DNA from: Microbispora catharanthi
GTDB lineage: Bacteria; Actinomycetota; Actinomycetes; Streptosporangiales; Streptosporangiaceae
Length of the DNA: 64,000 nt
Assembly (NCBI RefSeq): GCF_006334915.2
Contig: NZ_VDMA02000016.1
Span: 62,001-126,000, forward strand
Direction of reading: 5' to 3'
Both the position numbers and the translations under genes were made by a program. Position 1 is the first letter of the stretch, and each line of letters opens with the position of its first letter. Positions 8,808 to 15,710 of the stretch are shown here, one piece after another. The notes beneath the pieces are model-generated. The model saw nothing but the letters and a program-made list of their open reading frames with translations. It had not been told where the DNA came from and did not search any database.

Positions 8808-9268
8808 TGGGGGTTGTCCTTTGCGTTCGCGCGTGTCAGTGCGAAGACTACGAGAGTCGGGTGCTCGGGGGCACCGGCCGGGGCCGGACAGGCAGGGCGC
8901 GTGCCGTGCGCGGGCGCGCAGGGGCCCGGTGGCGAGGGCGGGCCCGGGTGCCCACGGTGAAAGATTCAGTTCGCGCCGTCGCCCGCGCCCGGCCGTCTCC
9001 GGCCCATGTCGTGCCCGTGAGCTGCGCGGGCGTCGTCGCCGCTCGGGCGGGACCGGCCCGGGGGCGGCGGCGTCCGTTGACCCGTTCCGCGACCCGGAGA
9101 AAACATCTGCGTCCGGGGGCCGCAGCGTCGCGACCCATCTGTCCCAGTGGCTGCGGCCCCGAGCGGGAGCGCCTGACCTCGCCTGTCCATGCTCGTTCCG
9201 GCAGGAGGGCGGGACGCGCGAGCCGGGTGGCGTGCCGTACGAGCAGATGCGCAGAAATCGAGGTACGC
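8808..9268. other. Divergent intergenic region, no gene seen
   Basis: About 460 bases between the divergent ROK kinase and Cip1-like genes. Open frames here lack coding-like composition. A possible -35 element TTGACC lies at 9077-9082 with only a weak -10 about 18 bases further. GGGAGCGC at 9165-9172 matches half of a cellulose-regulator (CebR) palindrome but not the other half. Nothing here is firm. Confidence 0.3.
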
Positions 9269-10606
9269 ATGAAGCAGTTCCGTCCCGTCCGAGGGCATCG
9301 CCCCGCCGCCCGCGGCCTGCCGGGCTCTCCGGCGGCGCGCCTGGTCGCGGCCCTGGCCGCGCTGGTCGCCGGCCTCGTGGTCGTGCTGGTGCCCGGCCCC
9401 GCGACCGCGGCTCCCGTCTGCAAGGTGGACTACACGACCAACCAGTGGCCGGGCGGCTTCACCGCGTCGGTGCGTCTCACCAACCTCGGCTCGGCGGTCA
9501 GCGGATGGACGCTGCGCTGGACGGCGGGCACCGGCCAGCAGATCACCAACGCCTGGAGCGCCCAGGTCAGCCAGTCGGGCACGACCGTGACCGCGACCAA
9601 CGTCGGCTGGAACGGCTCGCTGGCCACGGGCGGCACCACCGACTTCGGGTTCCAGGGCACCTGGTCGGGCAGCCTCACGACGCCGTCCGACTGGTCGCTG
9701 AACGGCGTGCCGTGCGACGGCACCTCCTCTCCCTCTCCCTCTCCCTCTCCCTCGCCGTCGCCGTCGCCGTCGCCGACCGTGGACCACTCGCCGTCGCCGT
9801 CCCCTTCGCCCTCGGCGTCGCCGTCCTCATCGCCGTCCCCTTCGCCTTCACCGTCCCCTTCGCCTTCGCCTTCGCCGTCCCCCTCGCCCAGTCCTTCGGT
9901 GACGCCGTCGCCGTCCGGCTGCTCGGGGAACGGCCTGGTCGTCTGCTCCGGCTTCGAGGACCAGTCGGGCACGCCGTCGGGTGAGTGGCAGGTGACCACC
10001 CCGAACTGCTCGGGCACCGGCACCGCCACGATCGACACCGCCACCGTGCACAGCGGCGGCAGGTCGTTGCGGATCAACGGCGGCGGCAACTACTGCAACC
10101 ACATCTTCGCCGCGACCACCAAGAACGTCTCCTCCGTCTCGCCCGTGGTGTACGGGCGCATGTGGGTGCGCCACACGACGGCGCTCCCGGCGGGCCACGT
10201 CGCGATGATCACCATGGCGGACTCCAGGGACGGCGGCAAGGACCTGCGCATCGGCGGCCAGAACGGCGCGCTGCAGTGGAATCGGGAGTCCGACGACGCC
10301 ACGCTGCCCGAGCAGAGCCCCTCCGGCGTCGCGCTGAGCGCCCCGCTGCCCGTCAACCGCTGGGTCTGCCTGCGCTTCCAGATCGACACCACGCAGCAGG
10401 CCATGCGTACGTACCTGGACGACCAGGAGATCGCCGGCCTGCGGGTGGACGGCACGCCGACCACCGACGTGGACGCCCAGTGGCTGCGCCGCTCCACCGC
10501 GCCGCGACCCACGACGTTCCGCCTCGGATGGGAGAGCTACGGCGGCGACTCGGACACCATCTGGTACGACGACGTGGCGCTGGGGTCGAGTCCGATCGGC
10601 TGCTGA
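9269..10606 (+). CDS. Secreted CBM2 protein with Cip1-like C-terminal domain
   Basis: A 445-residue exported protein. Residues 1-47 form a long signal peptide ending near PGPATA-AP. Residues about 48-150 are a family 2 cellulose-binding module (VDYTTNQWPGGFTASVRL, conserved Trp residues, GFQGTWSG). A Pro-Ser linker (about 152-218) precedes a C-terminal beta-jelly-roll domain with GFEDQSGTPSGEW, VYGRMWVRH, LRIGGQNGALQWNRESDD and FRLGWESYGGDSDTIWYDD. This domain resembles Cip1 of cellulolytic fungi and its actinobacterial relatives, whose fold is lyase-like but whose activity is unsettled. It likely acts on plant cell walls outside the cell. ATG 9269 follows a GAGGT ribosome site. Confidence 0.8.
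   Translation: MKQFRPVRGHRPAARGLPGSPAARLVAALAALVAGLVVVLVPGPATAAPVCKVDYTTNQWPGGFTASVRLTNLGSAVSGWTLRWTAGTGQQITNAWSAQVSQSGTTVTATNVGWNGSLATGGTTDFGFQGTWSGSLTTPSDWSLNGVPCDGTSSPSPSPSPSPSPSPSPTVDHSPSPSPSPSASPSSSPSPSPSPSPSPSPSPSPSPSPSVTPSPSGCSGNGLVVCSGFEDQSGTPSGEWQVTTPNCSGTGTATIDTATVHSGGRSLRINGGGNYCNHIFAATTKNVSSVSPVVYGRMWVRHTTALPAGHVAMITMADSRDGGKDLRIGGQNGALQWNRESDDATLPEQSPSGVALSAPLPVNRWVCLRFQIDTTQQAMRTYLDDQEIAGLRVDGTPTTDVDAQWLRRSTAPRPTTFRLGWESYGGDSDTIWYDDVALGSSPIGC
9724..9918 (+). repeat. Pro-Ser linker repeat in the CBM2-Cip1-like gene
   Basis: Hexamer-based repeats (mainly TCGCCG and TCCCCT units) encode a run of Ser-Pro pairs joining the CBM2 and the C-terminal domain. Such glycosylatable linkers are usual in secreted actinobacterial carbohydrate enzymes. 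A similar tract, on the opposite strand, lies in the GH3 gene near 31600. Confidence 0.9.
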
Positions 10607-10681
10607 TCACCGCGCCCCAGGGGTAAGTAGCCGGGTGTCCGCCAAGTGCGGTCAGGCTCGACCGTGGTCCCGTTTCGTCCG

Positions 10682-10711
10682 GCGCCCGGCCTCCCGTGGG
10701 AGGCCGGGCGC
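10682..10711. terminator. Perfect 14-bp hairpin
   Basis: GCGCCCGGCCTCCC at 10682-10695 pairs exactly with 10698-10711 around a two-base loop. It follows the CBM2-Cip1-like gene and lies 21 bases before the hemerythrin start. There is no T-run. It may end upstream transcription or, being so close to the next start, form a structure in that leader. Confidence 0.7.
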
Positions 10712-10732
10712 TGTATCCGAGGGGAGAGGGAC

Positions 10733-11314
10733 ATGACCGACGTGCAGCACCCGGTGCCCGAACTGATGAAGGAAGGCGACGTCGTCGACCTGCTCGTCCA
10801 TCAGCACGCGCTGATCAGGGACATGTTCGACGAGGTGGAGCACGCCGCGCCGGGCACGCGCCACGAGCCGTTCCGGCGGCTGGTGCGCATGCTGGCCGTC
10901 CACGAGACGGCGGAGGAGGAGATCGTCCACCCCTATACGCGGCTGCGGGTGGACGGGGGAGCGGGCGTGGTGGCCGACCGGCTCAAGGAGGAGCGCGAGG
11001 CCAAGGAGATGCTCCGCAGGCTGCACGAGATGGGCCCGGAGCACCCCGGCTTCATGCCCGAGCTGAACAAGCTGCGAATGGCCGTGCTCACGCACGCGCG
11101 GGCCGAGGAGCGCTACGAGTTCACCAGGCTCCGGGCCGAGACGACGGCGGCCGAGCGGCGGGCGATGGCGCTCGGCGTCCGGGCCGCCCTGGCGATGGCC
11201 CCGACCCGTCCGCACCCGGGGGTGGAGTCGATGACGAGGAACCTGCTGCTGGGCCCGCCCGCGGCGATCATGGATCGGGCGCGCGACCTGATCCGGCAGG
11301 CGCTTCGCAGGTAG
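10733..11314 (+). CDS. Hemerythrin HHE-domain protein
   Basis: A 193-residue cytoplasmic protein. Iron-binding pattern residues are in LLVHQHALIRDMFDEVE, LAVHETAEEEIVHPYTR and LTHARAEERYEF, consistent with the four-helix HHE cation-binding fold that binds a diiron centre and responds to oxygen or nitric oxide. The remaining C-terminal part ends in a basic segment. ATG 10733 has GGGGAGAGG upstream. It is convergent with the ferritin-like gene, with a strong hairpin between. One of three hemerythrin-type genes in this window. Confidence 0.87.
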   Translation: MTDVQHPVPELMKEGDVVDLLVHQHALIRDMFDEVEHAAPGTRHEPFRRLVRMLAVHETAEEEIVHPYTRLRVDGGAGVVADRLKEEREAKEMLRRLHEMGPEHPGFMPELNKLRMAVLTHARAEERYEFTRLRAETTAAERRAMALGVRAALAMAPTRPHPGVESMTRNLLLGPPAAIMDRARDLIRQALRR

Positions 11315-11323
11315 GGACATGAT

Positions 11324-11369
11324 CCCCGGCCCGGGTCCGTACGCGTACGCGCGCGGGCACGGGCCGGGG
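11324..11369. terminator. Bidirectional hairpin between convergent genes
   Basis: CCCCGGCCCG at 11324-11333 pairs with CGGGCCGGGG at 11360-11369, with a 26-base loop rich in alternating CG and TACG. It lies between the hemerythrin and ferritin-like stops and can serve both. Confidence 0.55.
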
Positions 11370-11376
11370 CCCGCCC

Positions 11377-12576
11377 TCAGTGGGTGCGCAGGCTGTAAAG
11401 GGGGTGGGTGCCCTCGGTCTCCAGGCGGTACTCGTCGCCCGACCTGGCGCGGTTCTCGTCGATGACGCGCTCGCTGGGCGGTTCCTCCCCGCCCATGAGC
11501 TGCTCCTGCCAGCGCTGGAACCGCTCGTGGGCCTCCTGGACATACCCGGTGCCCAGGGTCGTGTAGTCGATCTGCGTGGCGATCAGCTCGCGCAGGTAGT
11601 CCTTGTTCGGCTCGAACGTCACCGGCTTCGGCAACTCCCGGGCCACCAACTGCTCCGGGTCGCGCCCGTCGTGCTGGCGGAACAGGTCCGCGGCGATCCG
11701 CAGGTGCTCCAGCTCCATGTTCAGATGCAGCTCCCAGATCGCCCTGATCCTCGGGTCGGACTCGGTCTCCATGAACGAGTGGTACAGGTAGCACTCGTTG
11801 TACTCGTGGTTGAGCCACTGCTCCCACCACGACTCGCCCGGATCGAGCAGCGACTCGTAGTGCGTGACGTGCTCTTCCTCGATGAGCCCGATCTCCTGGT
11901 AGAGCTGCCGCGCGATCGGCTCCATGTACATCGGGCCGACGTTCATGTAGAAGTTCATCGTCTGCTGCTCGGCGGACATGATGGTCAACGCGTGCAGTTT
12001 GGATATCGCCTGCGTCGTCTCCCGGTTGTAGTGCTCGCGGACGTTGTCGGCCGGGTGGCGGTGGTGCATCTTCGTCGGCCGGCCCGGCATCACCTCGGTC
12101 AGCTGGTCGACGATCTTCTCGGCCTTGCGGTGCTCGATCATCTCGTACAGGTTGGCGTACCGATACAGGTGGTCGAAGTCCTCCAGCACGCCGAACTGGT
12201 AGGCCTGCTTGAGATAGGGGTCGGGCTCCATCCGGGCCACCCAGGCGGTCAGGTCCACCGCCACCTGTTCGTAGGCGAGGGTCGTCTCCAGCACCGAGGC
12301 CGGCCCAGGCAGCAGCCAGTTGACCGCCTTCTGCTGCTGGGCCTCGATGTAGCGCACCTCCGCCAGGCGCTGCCGCACCTCCAGGTCGGGACAGCGCCTG
12401 GCGAAATGATGGCTGAACATGATCGCTTCGATCTCGATGCCGTTCATCGTGATGATCCGGCACCGGGTGTAGGGGTCGGCGCGGTCGGGATCGATCGGCG
12501 TGACATTCAGCTCGCGCCAGTTGCGCAGCTGCCGATCCAGCGGGATCCCCCGCTCCTGCAGCGGATTGAACGTCAT
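11377..12576 (-). CDS. Ferritin-like (diiron four-helix) protein of unknown function
   Basis: A 399-residue soluble, mostly helical protein. Several acidic/His pairs fit a ferritin-like diiron site: DFDHLYRYANLYEMIEHRK (about 137-155), GLIEEEHVTHYESLL (about 235-250), WLNHEYNECYLYHSFME (about 259-275) and ELHLNMELEHLR (about 287-298). The length is about twice a classical ferritin, as in some uncharacterised actinobacterial families. A GGGAGGAG site precedes ATG 12576. A sigma-B/F-like promoter lies 33 bases upstream of the ATG, suggesting general or oxidative stress control. No specific substrate can be named. Confidence 0.72.
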   Translation of the reverse strand: MTFNPLQERGIPLDRQLRNWRELNVTPIDPDRADPYTRCRIITMNGIEIEAIMFSHHFARRCPDLEVRQRLAEVRYIEAQQQKAVNWLLPGPASVLETTLAYEQVAVDLTAWVARMEPDPYLKQAYQFGVLEDFDHLYRYANLYEMIEHRKAEKIVDQLTEVMPGRPTKMHHRHPADNVREHYNRETTQAISKLHALTIMSAEQQTMNFYMNVGPMYMEPIARQLYQEIGLIEEEHVTHYESLLDPGESWWEQWLNHEYNECYLYHSFMETESDPRIRAIWELHLNMELEHLRIAADLFRQHDGRDPEQLVARELPKPVTFEPNKDYLRELIATQIDYTTLGTGYVQEAHERFQRWQEQLMGGEEPPSERVIDENRARSGDEYRLETEGTHPLYSLRTH

Positions 12577-12608
12577 CTCGGTGCTCCTCCCCACGATTGG
12601 CGCTGGGC

Positions 12609-12635
12609 GTACCCAAAGCATGGAATGCGACAAAC
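12609..12635 (-). promoter_or_regulatory. Sigma-B/F-like promoter before the ferritin-like gene
   Basis: Read on the minus strand, GTTT (12635-12632) is followed after 17 bases by GGGTAC (12614-12609). This fits the GTTT-N15-17-GGGTAT/C pattern of actinobacterial stress sigma factors (SigF in mycobacteria; SigB of Streptomyces prefers a slightly shorter spacer). It sits 33 bases before the ATG at 12576. Confidence 0.5.
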
Positions 12636-12687
12636 GTGGACATTCGGAGGCTTTGACCGGGATTGTCATCCGGTGGCGTGGGGTCCC

Positions 12688-13362
12688 TCAGCCGCTGGAC
12701 GCCGTCTCGGAGTGCGGGTCGCCGACCTTCTTCGACTGCGGTGAGCCCCGCTCGCGCAGGAAGATCGCCAGCAGGACCATGGAGGCGACCGCCAGGAACT
12801 CCGACTGCCAGTTCTGCAGGGTGCGGTTCCAGAAATCGGGGGAGGTCACGTAGCCGCCCCAGCTGACCGGGTCCTCCAACTGGGCGAGCTGCTCGTTGTT
12901 GTACGCCGCGAGGCCGGCGACCGACTGGGCCAGCCAGGACAGCAGGAAGAGCAGGCCCATCGCGATGCCCAGGGAGTGGCTGAAGACCGTCTTCCGCCAG
13001 CCGTCCGCCGCCGCCCAGGCGGGGGAGCCGGGGGCGGCGTGCGGGCCGACCTTCTGCTCGGCATCGGACTCCAGGCCCTCCTCGCCTCTCTTCTTCGACT
13101 CCGGCGAGCCGCGCTGGATCAGCCAGACGGTGATGAGGATGTAGAGGAAGAACTGCAGGTACTCCGACTGCCAGTTCTCGGCGACGTCGACCGCGAAGCT
13201 CGACGAGGTGACGTATTCGGCCCACGTGACGGAGGAGCCGCCGTTGGCCACCTGCTCCTCGTTGAAGGCCGCCGTGCCCGCGACCGACTGCCCGGCCAGG
13301 GTGGCCAGGAACAGCAGCAGGAAGCACAGCGCGAGCGCGTTGTCCCTGACCAGACGCTTCAT
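12688..13362 (-). CDS. DUF6766 membrane protein with internal duplication
   Basis: A 224-residue protein with four predicted membrane helices in two repeated halves. The first half has GQSVAGTAAFNEEQ, TWAEYVTS, ENWQSEYLQFFLYI and QRGSPESKK; the second has AQSVAGLAAYNNEQ, SWGGYVTSPDF, QNWQSEFLAVASM and RERGSPQSKK. Each half is a pair of helices around a conserved Asn-Trp-Gln-Ser-Glu, so the gene arose by tandem duplication. Function is unknown; members of DUF6766 occur with stress genes in actinobacteria. It is the third gene after the lipoprotein and the 30-residue membrane protein, five bases downstream of the latter. Confidence 0.87.
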   Translation of the reverse strand: MKRLVRDNALALCFLLLFLATLAGQSVAGTAAFNEEQVANGGSSVTWAEYVTSSSFAVDVAENWQSEYLQFFLYILITVWLIQRGSPESKKRGEEGLESDAEQKVGPHAAPGSPAWAAADGWRKTVFSHSLGIAMGLLFLLSWLAQSVAGLAAYNNEQLAQLEDPVSWGGYVTSPDFWNRTLQNWQSEFLAVASMVLLAIFLRERGSPQSKKVGDPHSETASSG

Positions 13363-13367
13363 CGCCG

Positions 13368-13460
13368 CTACCTTCCCGCCAGGCCGACGACGATCACGTA
13401 CGCGAGGACCAGCGCGATCGTGACCAGCAGCACCGCGTAGAGCGTGCGCGCACCGTTCAC
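13368..13460 (-). CDS. 30-residue single-helix membrane microprotein
   Basis: A very short gene, VNGARTLYAVLLVTIALV then LAYVIVVGLAGR, with one membrane helix filling nearly the whole chain. Support comes from context: its GTG start overlaps the TGA of the upstream lipoprotein gene (GTGA), a GAGGTGA ribosome site lies five bases ahead, and its stop is five bases before the DUF6766 start. It probably inserts in the membrane and may assemble with the DUF6766 protein. Function unknown. Confidence 0.65.
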   Translation of the reverse strand: MNGARTLYAVLLVTIALVLAYVIVVGLAGR

Positions 13461-13858
13461 GTGTTCACCTCGCATTCGTACGGCTGCCCTGTGTGCGACT
13501 GATCCGGGCGGGGCTCGCAGCCCGCGGCCCGCACCCGCCAGCCGTCGGGGAACCGGTGCAGGAAGAGCGTGTCGCCGTCCACCCATACGCGTGCCTCGTC
13601 GCCCCAGACGTCGACACCGCGCACCACGCCCGCCCGCAGCCCGACCGACACGATCTGTTTCTCGCAGTCGTCCAGCGATCGCGCGGCCTCGGGGGCCAGG
13701 AGAAGGCACGCCTGTCCTCCCCGGCCTTCCCCTGCCGCGGACAGGAATCGCTCCGCCGTCGAGGTGACCGAGGTGCCCTCCGCCGAGGCGCACCCTGTGG
13801 TGATCAGTGCGGTGGCGACCAGCGCGAGGCAGACGACCACCGTTGCTCGTATGCCCAT
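13457..13858 (-). CDS. Putative secreted lipoprotein, unknown function
   Basis: A 133-residue protein. The N-terminus MGIRATVVVCLALVATALIT ends in TTGC, an acceptable but imperfect lipobox, so it is likely a lipid-anchored exported protein. The mature part has four cysteines (ACLL, DDCEK, AAGCEP, YECEV), suggesting two disulfides, and a small beta region GVDVWGDEARVWVDGDTLFLH. It heads the operon with the microprotein and DUF6766. A sigma-B/F-like promoter element lies just upstream. Confidence 0.75.
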   Translation of the reverse strand: MGIRATVVVCLALVATALITTGCASAEGTSVTSTAERFLSAAGEGRGGQACLLLAPEAARSLDDCEKQIVSVGLRAGVVRGVDVWGDEARVWVDGDTLFLHRFPDGWRVRAAGCEPRPDQSHTGQPYECEVNT

Positions 13859-13867
13859 GGACCGCGA

Positions 13868-13891
13868 CTACCCGGGGGGTGGAAGTGAAAC
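13868..13891 (-). promoter_or_regulatory. Sigma-B/F-like promoter before the lipoprotein operon
   Basis: On the minus strand, GTTT (13891-13888) and GGGTAG (13873-13868) are separated by 14 bases. This fits the stress sigma-factor pattern and lies about 10 bases before the ATG at 13858, giving a very short leader. It faces a STAS-domain regulator gene. Confidence 0.45.
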
Positions 13892-14000
13892 CTGAGCAGA
13901 GTTTTCGTCGGCGATATGGGATTAATCACCCGTCGCGCGTAAAATGGGCGAGGCCGGAAGCGGTCCGGATAGGCTCGTCTCACCAGCGGAGGTGGGACCC

Positions 14001-14405
14001 TTGCACGACTTCCAGGTGTCGGTGGCGCAGTCGCCTCCCTTCACTCTAGTCACCCTCAGCGGCGAACTCGATGTGATCACGGTCCCCCGGCTGCGTGAGA
14101 AGGTGGCCCCTCTCCTGGCCTGTCCCGCGACGCGCATCCTGTTCGACGTGGAGAAACTGCGGTTCATCGACAGCGCCGGCATGAGGGTGCTCATCGACGC
14201 CTGCGTCCGCACGCCGCCGAAGGACGGCGACGGCGCGGTCTGCGGGATGAGCCCGCAGATGCGCCACCTGTTCTCGCTGCTCGGCCTGATCTCACGGCTC
14301 ACCGTGTATCCGACCCGCGCCGACGCGTTGAGCCATCCGGCGGCCATGCCCTCTGAAACGGCCCACACCGACACGGCCCACACCGACACGGCCCGGATGA
14401 ACTGA
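14001..14405 (+). CDS. STAS-domain anti-anti-sigma factor
   Basis: A protein of about 134 residues with a STAS domain (about 5-105): FQVSVAQSPPFTLVTLSGEL, DVITVPRLREKV, and the phosphorylation-loop motif RFIDSAGMRVLIDA with the target Ser conserved. Such proteins bind anti-sigma kinases and free stress sigma factors. The C-terminus has a repeated tail TAHTDTAHTDTARMN. TTG 14001 is chosen because GGAGGTGGG lies just upstream; an ATG at 13944 has no ribosome site. It is divergent from the lipoprotein/DUF6766 operon, whose promoter looks sigma-B/F dependent. Confidence 0.85.
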   Translation: MHDFQVSVAQSPPFTLVTLSGELDVITVPRLREKVAPLLACPATRILFDVEKLRFIDSAGMRVLIDACVRTPPKDGDGAVCGMSPQMRHLFSLLGLISRLTVYPTRADALSHPAAMPSETAHTDTAHTDTARMN

Positions 14406-14428
14406 CCGGCCGGCGCGGGACCGGCTAC

Positions 14429-15550
14429 TCAGATGATCGTCTGCCACCAGCCGTCCACCGGCGGCGGATCGTCGAGCGTGACGCGCTCGCCCGGCCGCGG
14501 CACCACGAGGCGCACGTCGCGTGCCTTGGCCTCCCGCCACAGCTGGTCGATCGGGTCGTTCCAGGCGTGCGGGGCGAGTGAGAACGTGCCCCAGTGCACC
14601 GGCAGCAGCACCCGGGCGCGCACGTCGAGGTGGGTGAGGATCGCCTCCTCGGGCGTCATGTGGATGTCCGGCCAGCCCTTGCTGTATGCGCCGATCTGGA
14701 TCACCGACAGGTCGAAGGGGCCGTACGTCTCGCCGATCGCGGCGTACCCGTCGAAGTAGCCGGAGTCGCCGGTGTAGAAGACCCGCCGGCGCTCGCCCGC
14801 GACCACCCACGAGGCCCAGAGGGTCTGGTCCCGGCGGAACCCGCGGCCGGAGAAGTGACGGCCGGGGGTCGCCACGAACCGGAGGCCGGACACCGTGGCC
14901 TCCTCGTTCCAGTCGAGCTCGATGATCCGGGACGCGGGCACCCGCCACCGTTCGAGATGGGCGCCGACCCCGAGCGGCACCAGGAACGGCGCGGACTGCG
15001 TGCGGGCCAGCAGGCGCACCGTGTCCATGTCGAGGTGGTCGTAGTGGTCGTGCGAGATGACGATCGCGTCGAGCTCGGGCAACTGGTACAGGGGCACCGG
15101 CGGAGGGTGCAGACGGCGCGGCCCGGTGAACGACGCCGGGGAGCAACGCTCGCTCCACACCGGGTCGAGCAGCACCCGCCGCCCCTCGATCTCGATCAGC
15201 GCAGAGGAGTGGCCATACCAGACGGCGTCGAGGTCGCCGCCCTGGGACGGACCGGGAGTCATCAGGGGAACGGGCAGGCGGGGCTTGCGCTGCGTCCGGC
15301 GGAGGAACTCGCGGGCGACCTGCTGCCTGGTCCCCGGCGGGAGGATGGGACTGGGCGTCGTGTTGCGGAACGCGCCGTCACGGAACTGTTTCGAGCGCCG
15401 CACCCGACTCGCCCGCTCGCCCGACGGTCGCGCCCCTAAAGCGGCGGGGACGTTCCGCACCGCCCACACCGCCGCCGCCAGGGCGGCCGCTCCCGCCACG
15501 AGCCCCACGCGACGGCCCAGGTCACTACTTCTCAAACCACCGGTCTTCAA
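14429..15550 (-). CDS. MBL-fold metal-dependent hydrolase (NAPE-PLD/UlaG-like), membrane-anchored
   Basis: About 373 residues. An N-terminal hydrophobic stretch (VGLVAGAAALAAAVWAV) could be an uncleaved anchor. The hydrolase domain (about 105-360) has VWYGHSSALIEIEGRRVLLD, the metal motif ISHDHYDHLD, ATPGRHFSGRG, YTGDSGYFDGY and LPVHWGTFSLA, matching metallo-beta-lactamase-fold enzymes related to N-acyl-phosphatidylethanolamine phospholipase D. Substrate is unknown. TTG 15550 is seven bases after AAGGAG; TTG 15556 is too close to that site. It is convergent with the STAS gene. Confidence 0.83.
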   Translation of the reverse strand: MKTGGLRSSDLGRRVGLVAGAAALAAAVWAVRNVPAALGARPSGERASRVRRSKQFRDGAFRNTTPSPILPPGTRQQVAREFLRRTQRKPRLPVPLMTPGPSQGGDLDAVWYGHSSALIEIEGRRVLLDPVWSERCSPASFTGPRRLHPPPVPLYQLPELDAIVISHDHYDHLDMDTVRLLARTQSAPFLVPLGVGAHLERWRVPASRIIELDWNEEATVSGLRFVATPGRHFSGRGFRRDQTLWASWVVAGERRRVFYTGDSGYFDGYAAIGETYGPFDLSVIQIGAYSKGWPDIHMTPEEAILTHLDVRARVLLPVHWGTFSLAPHAWNDPIDQLWREAKARDVRLVVPRPGERVTLDDPPPVDGWWQTII

Positions 15551-15654
15551 CGGCAATCTCCTTGCTGGGTTCTGCCGATCAGACTAGGCAATCTCCGCGC
15601 CGGTCGCGCTGACGGCGCCTTGCCTGTGGACAACCCTCCCTGGAGACTGCGTGT

Positions 15655-15670
15655 TGAATGAAAGTATGCA
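15655..15670 (-). promoter_or_regulatory. Candidate RpiR operator upstream of its own gene
   Basis: Read on the minus strand the site is TGCATACTTTCATTCA. It matches the site at 17067-17082 (TGAATCTATTCATTCA) at 12 of 16 bases. It lies 40 bases before the preferred ATG of the RpiR gene, suggesting autoregulation. Confidence 0.45.
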
Positions 15671-15710
15671 GACCGAACGGCCCGGCACGGGCAGGCGAGG
15701 CGAGGGGACG

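Noticed and set aside
9165..9172. Possible CebR operator before the CBM2-Cip1-like gene
   Set aside because: Only one half of the 14-bp palindrome matches.
9724..9918. CRISPR-like periodicity in the Pro-Ser tract
   Set aside because: Hexamer units have no spacers and lie in frame within a protein linker.
13944..14000. ATG 13944 as the start of the STAS gene
   Set aside because: No ribosome site precedes it and the STAS fold begins after 14001, where GGAGG stands at good distance before TTG.
15651..15668. GTG 15651 or ATG 15666 as the RpiR start
   Set aside because: Both overlap the candidate operator; ATG 15711 has a better ribosome site. Not excluded experimentally.
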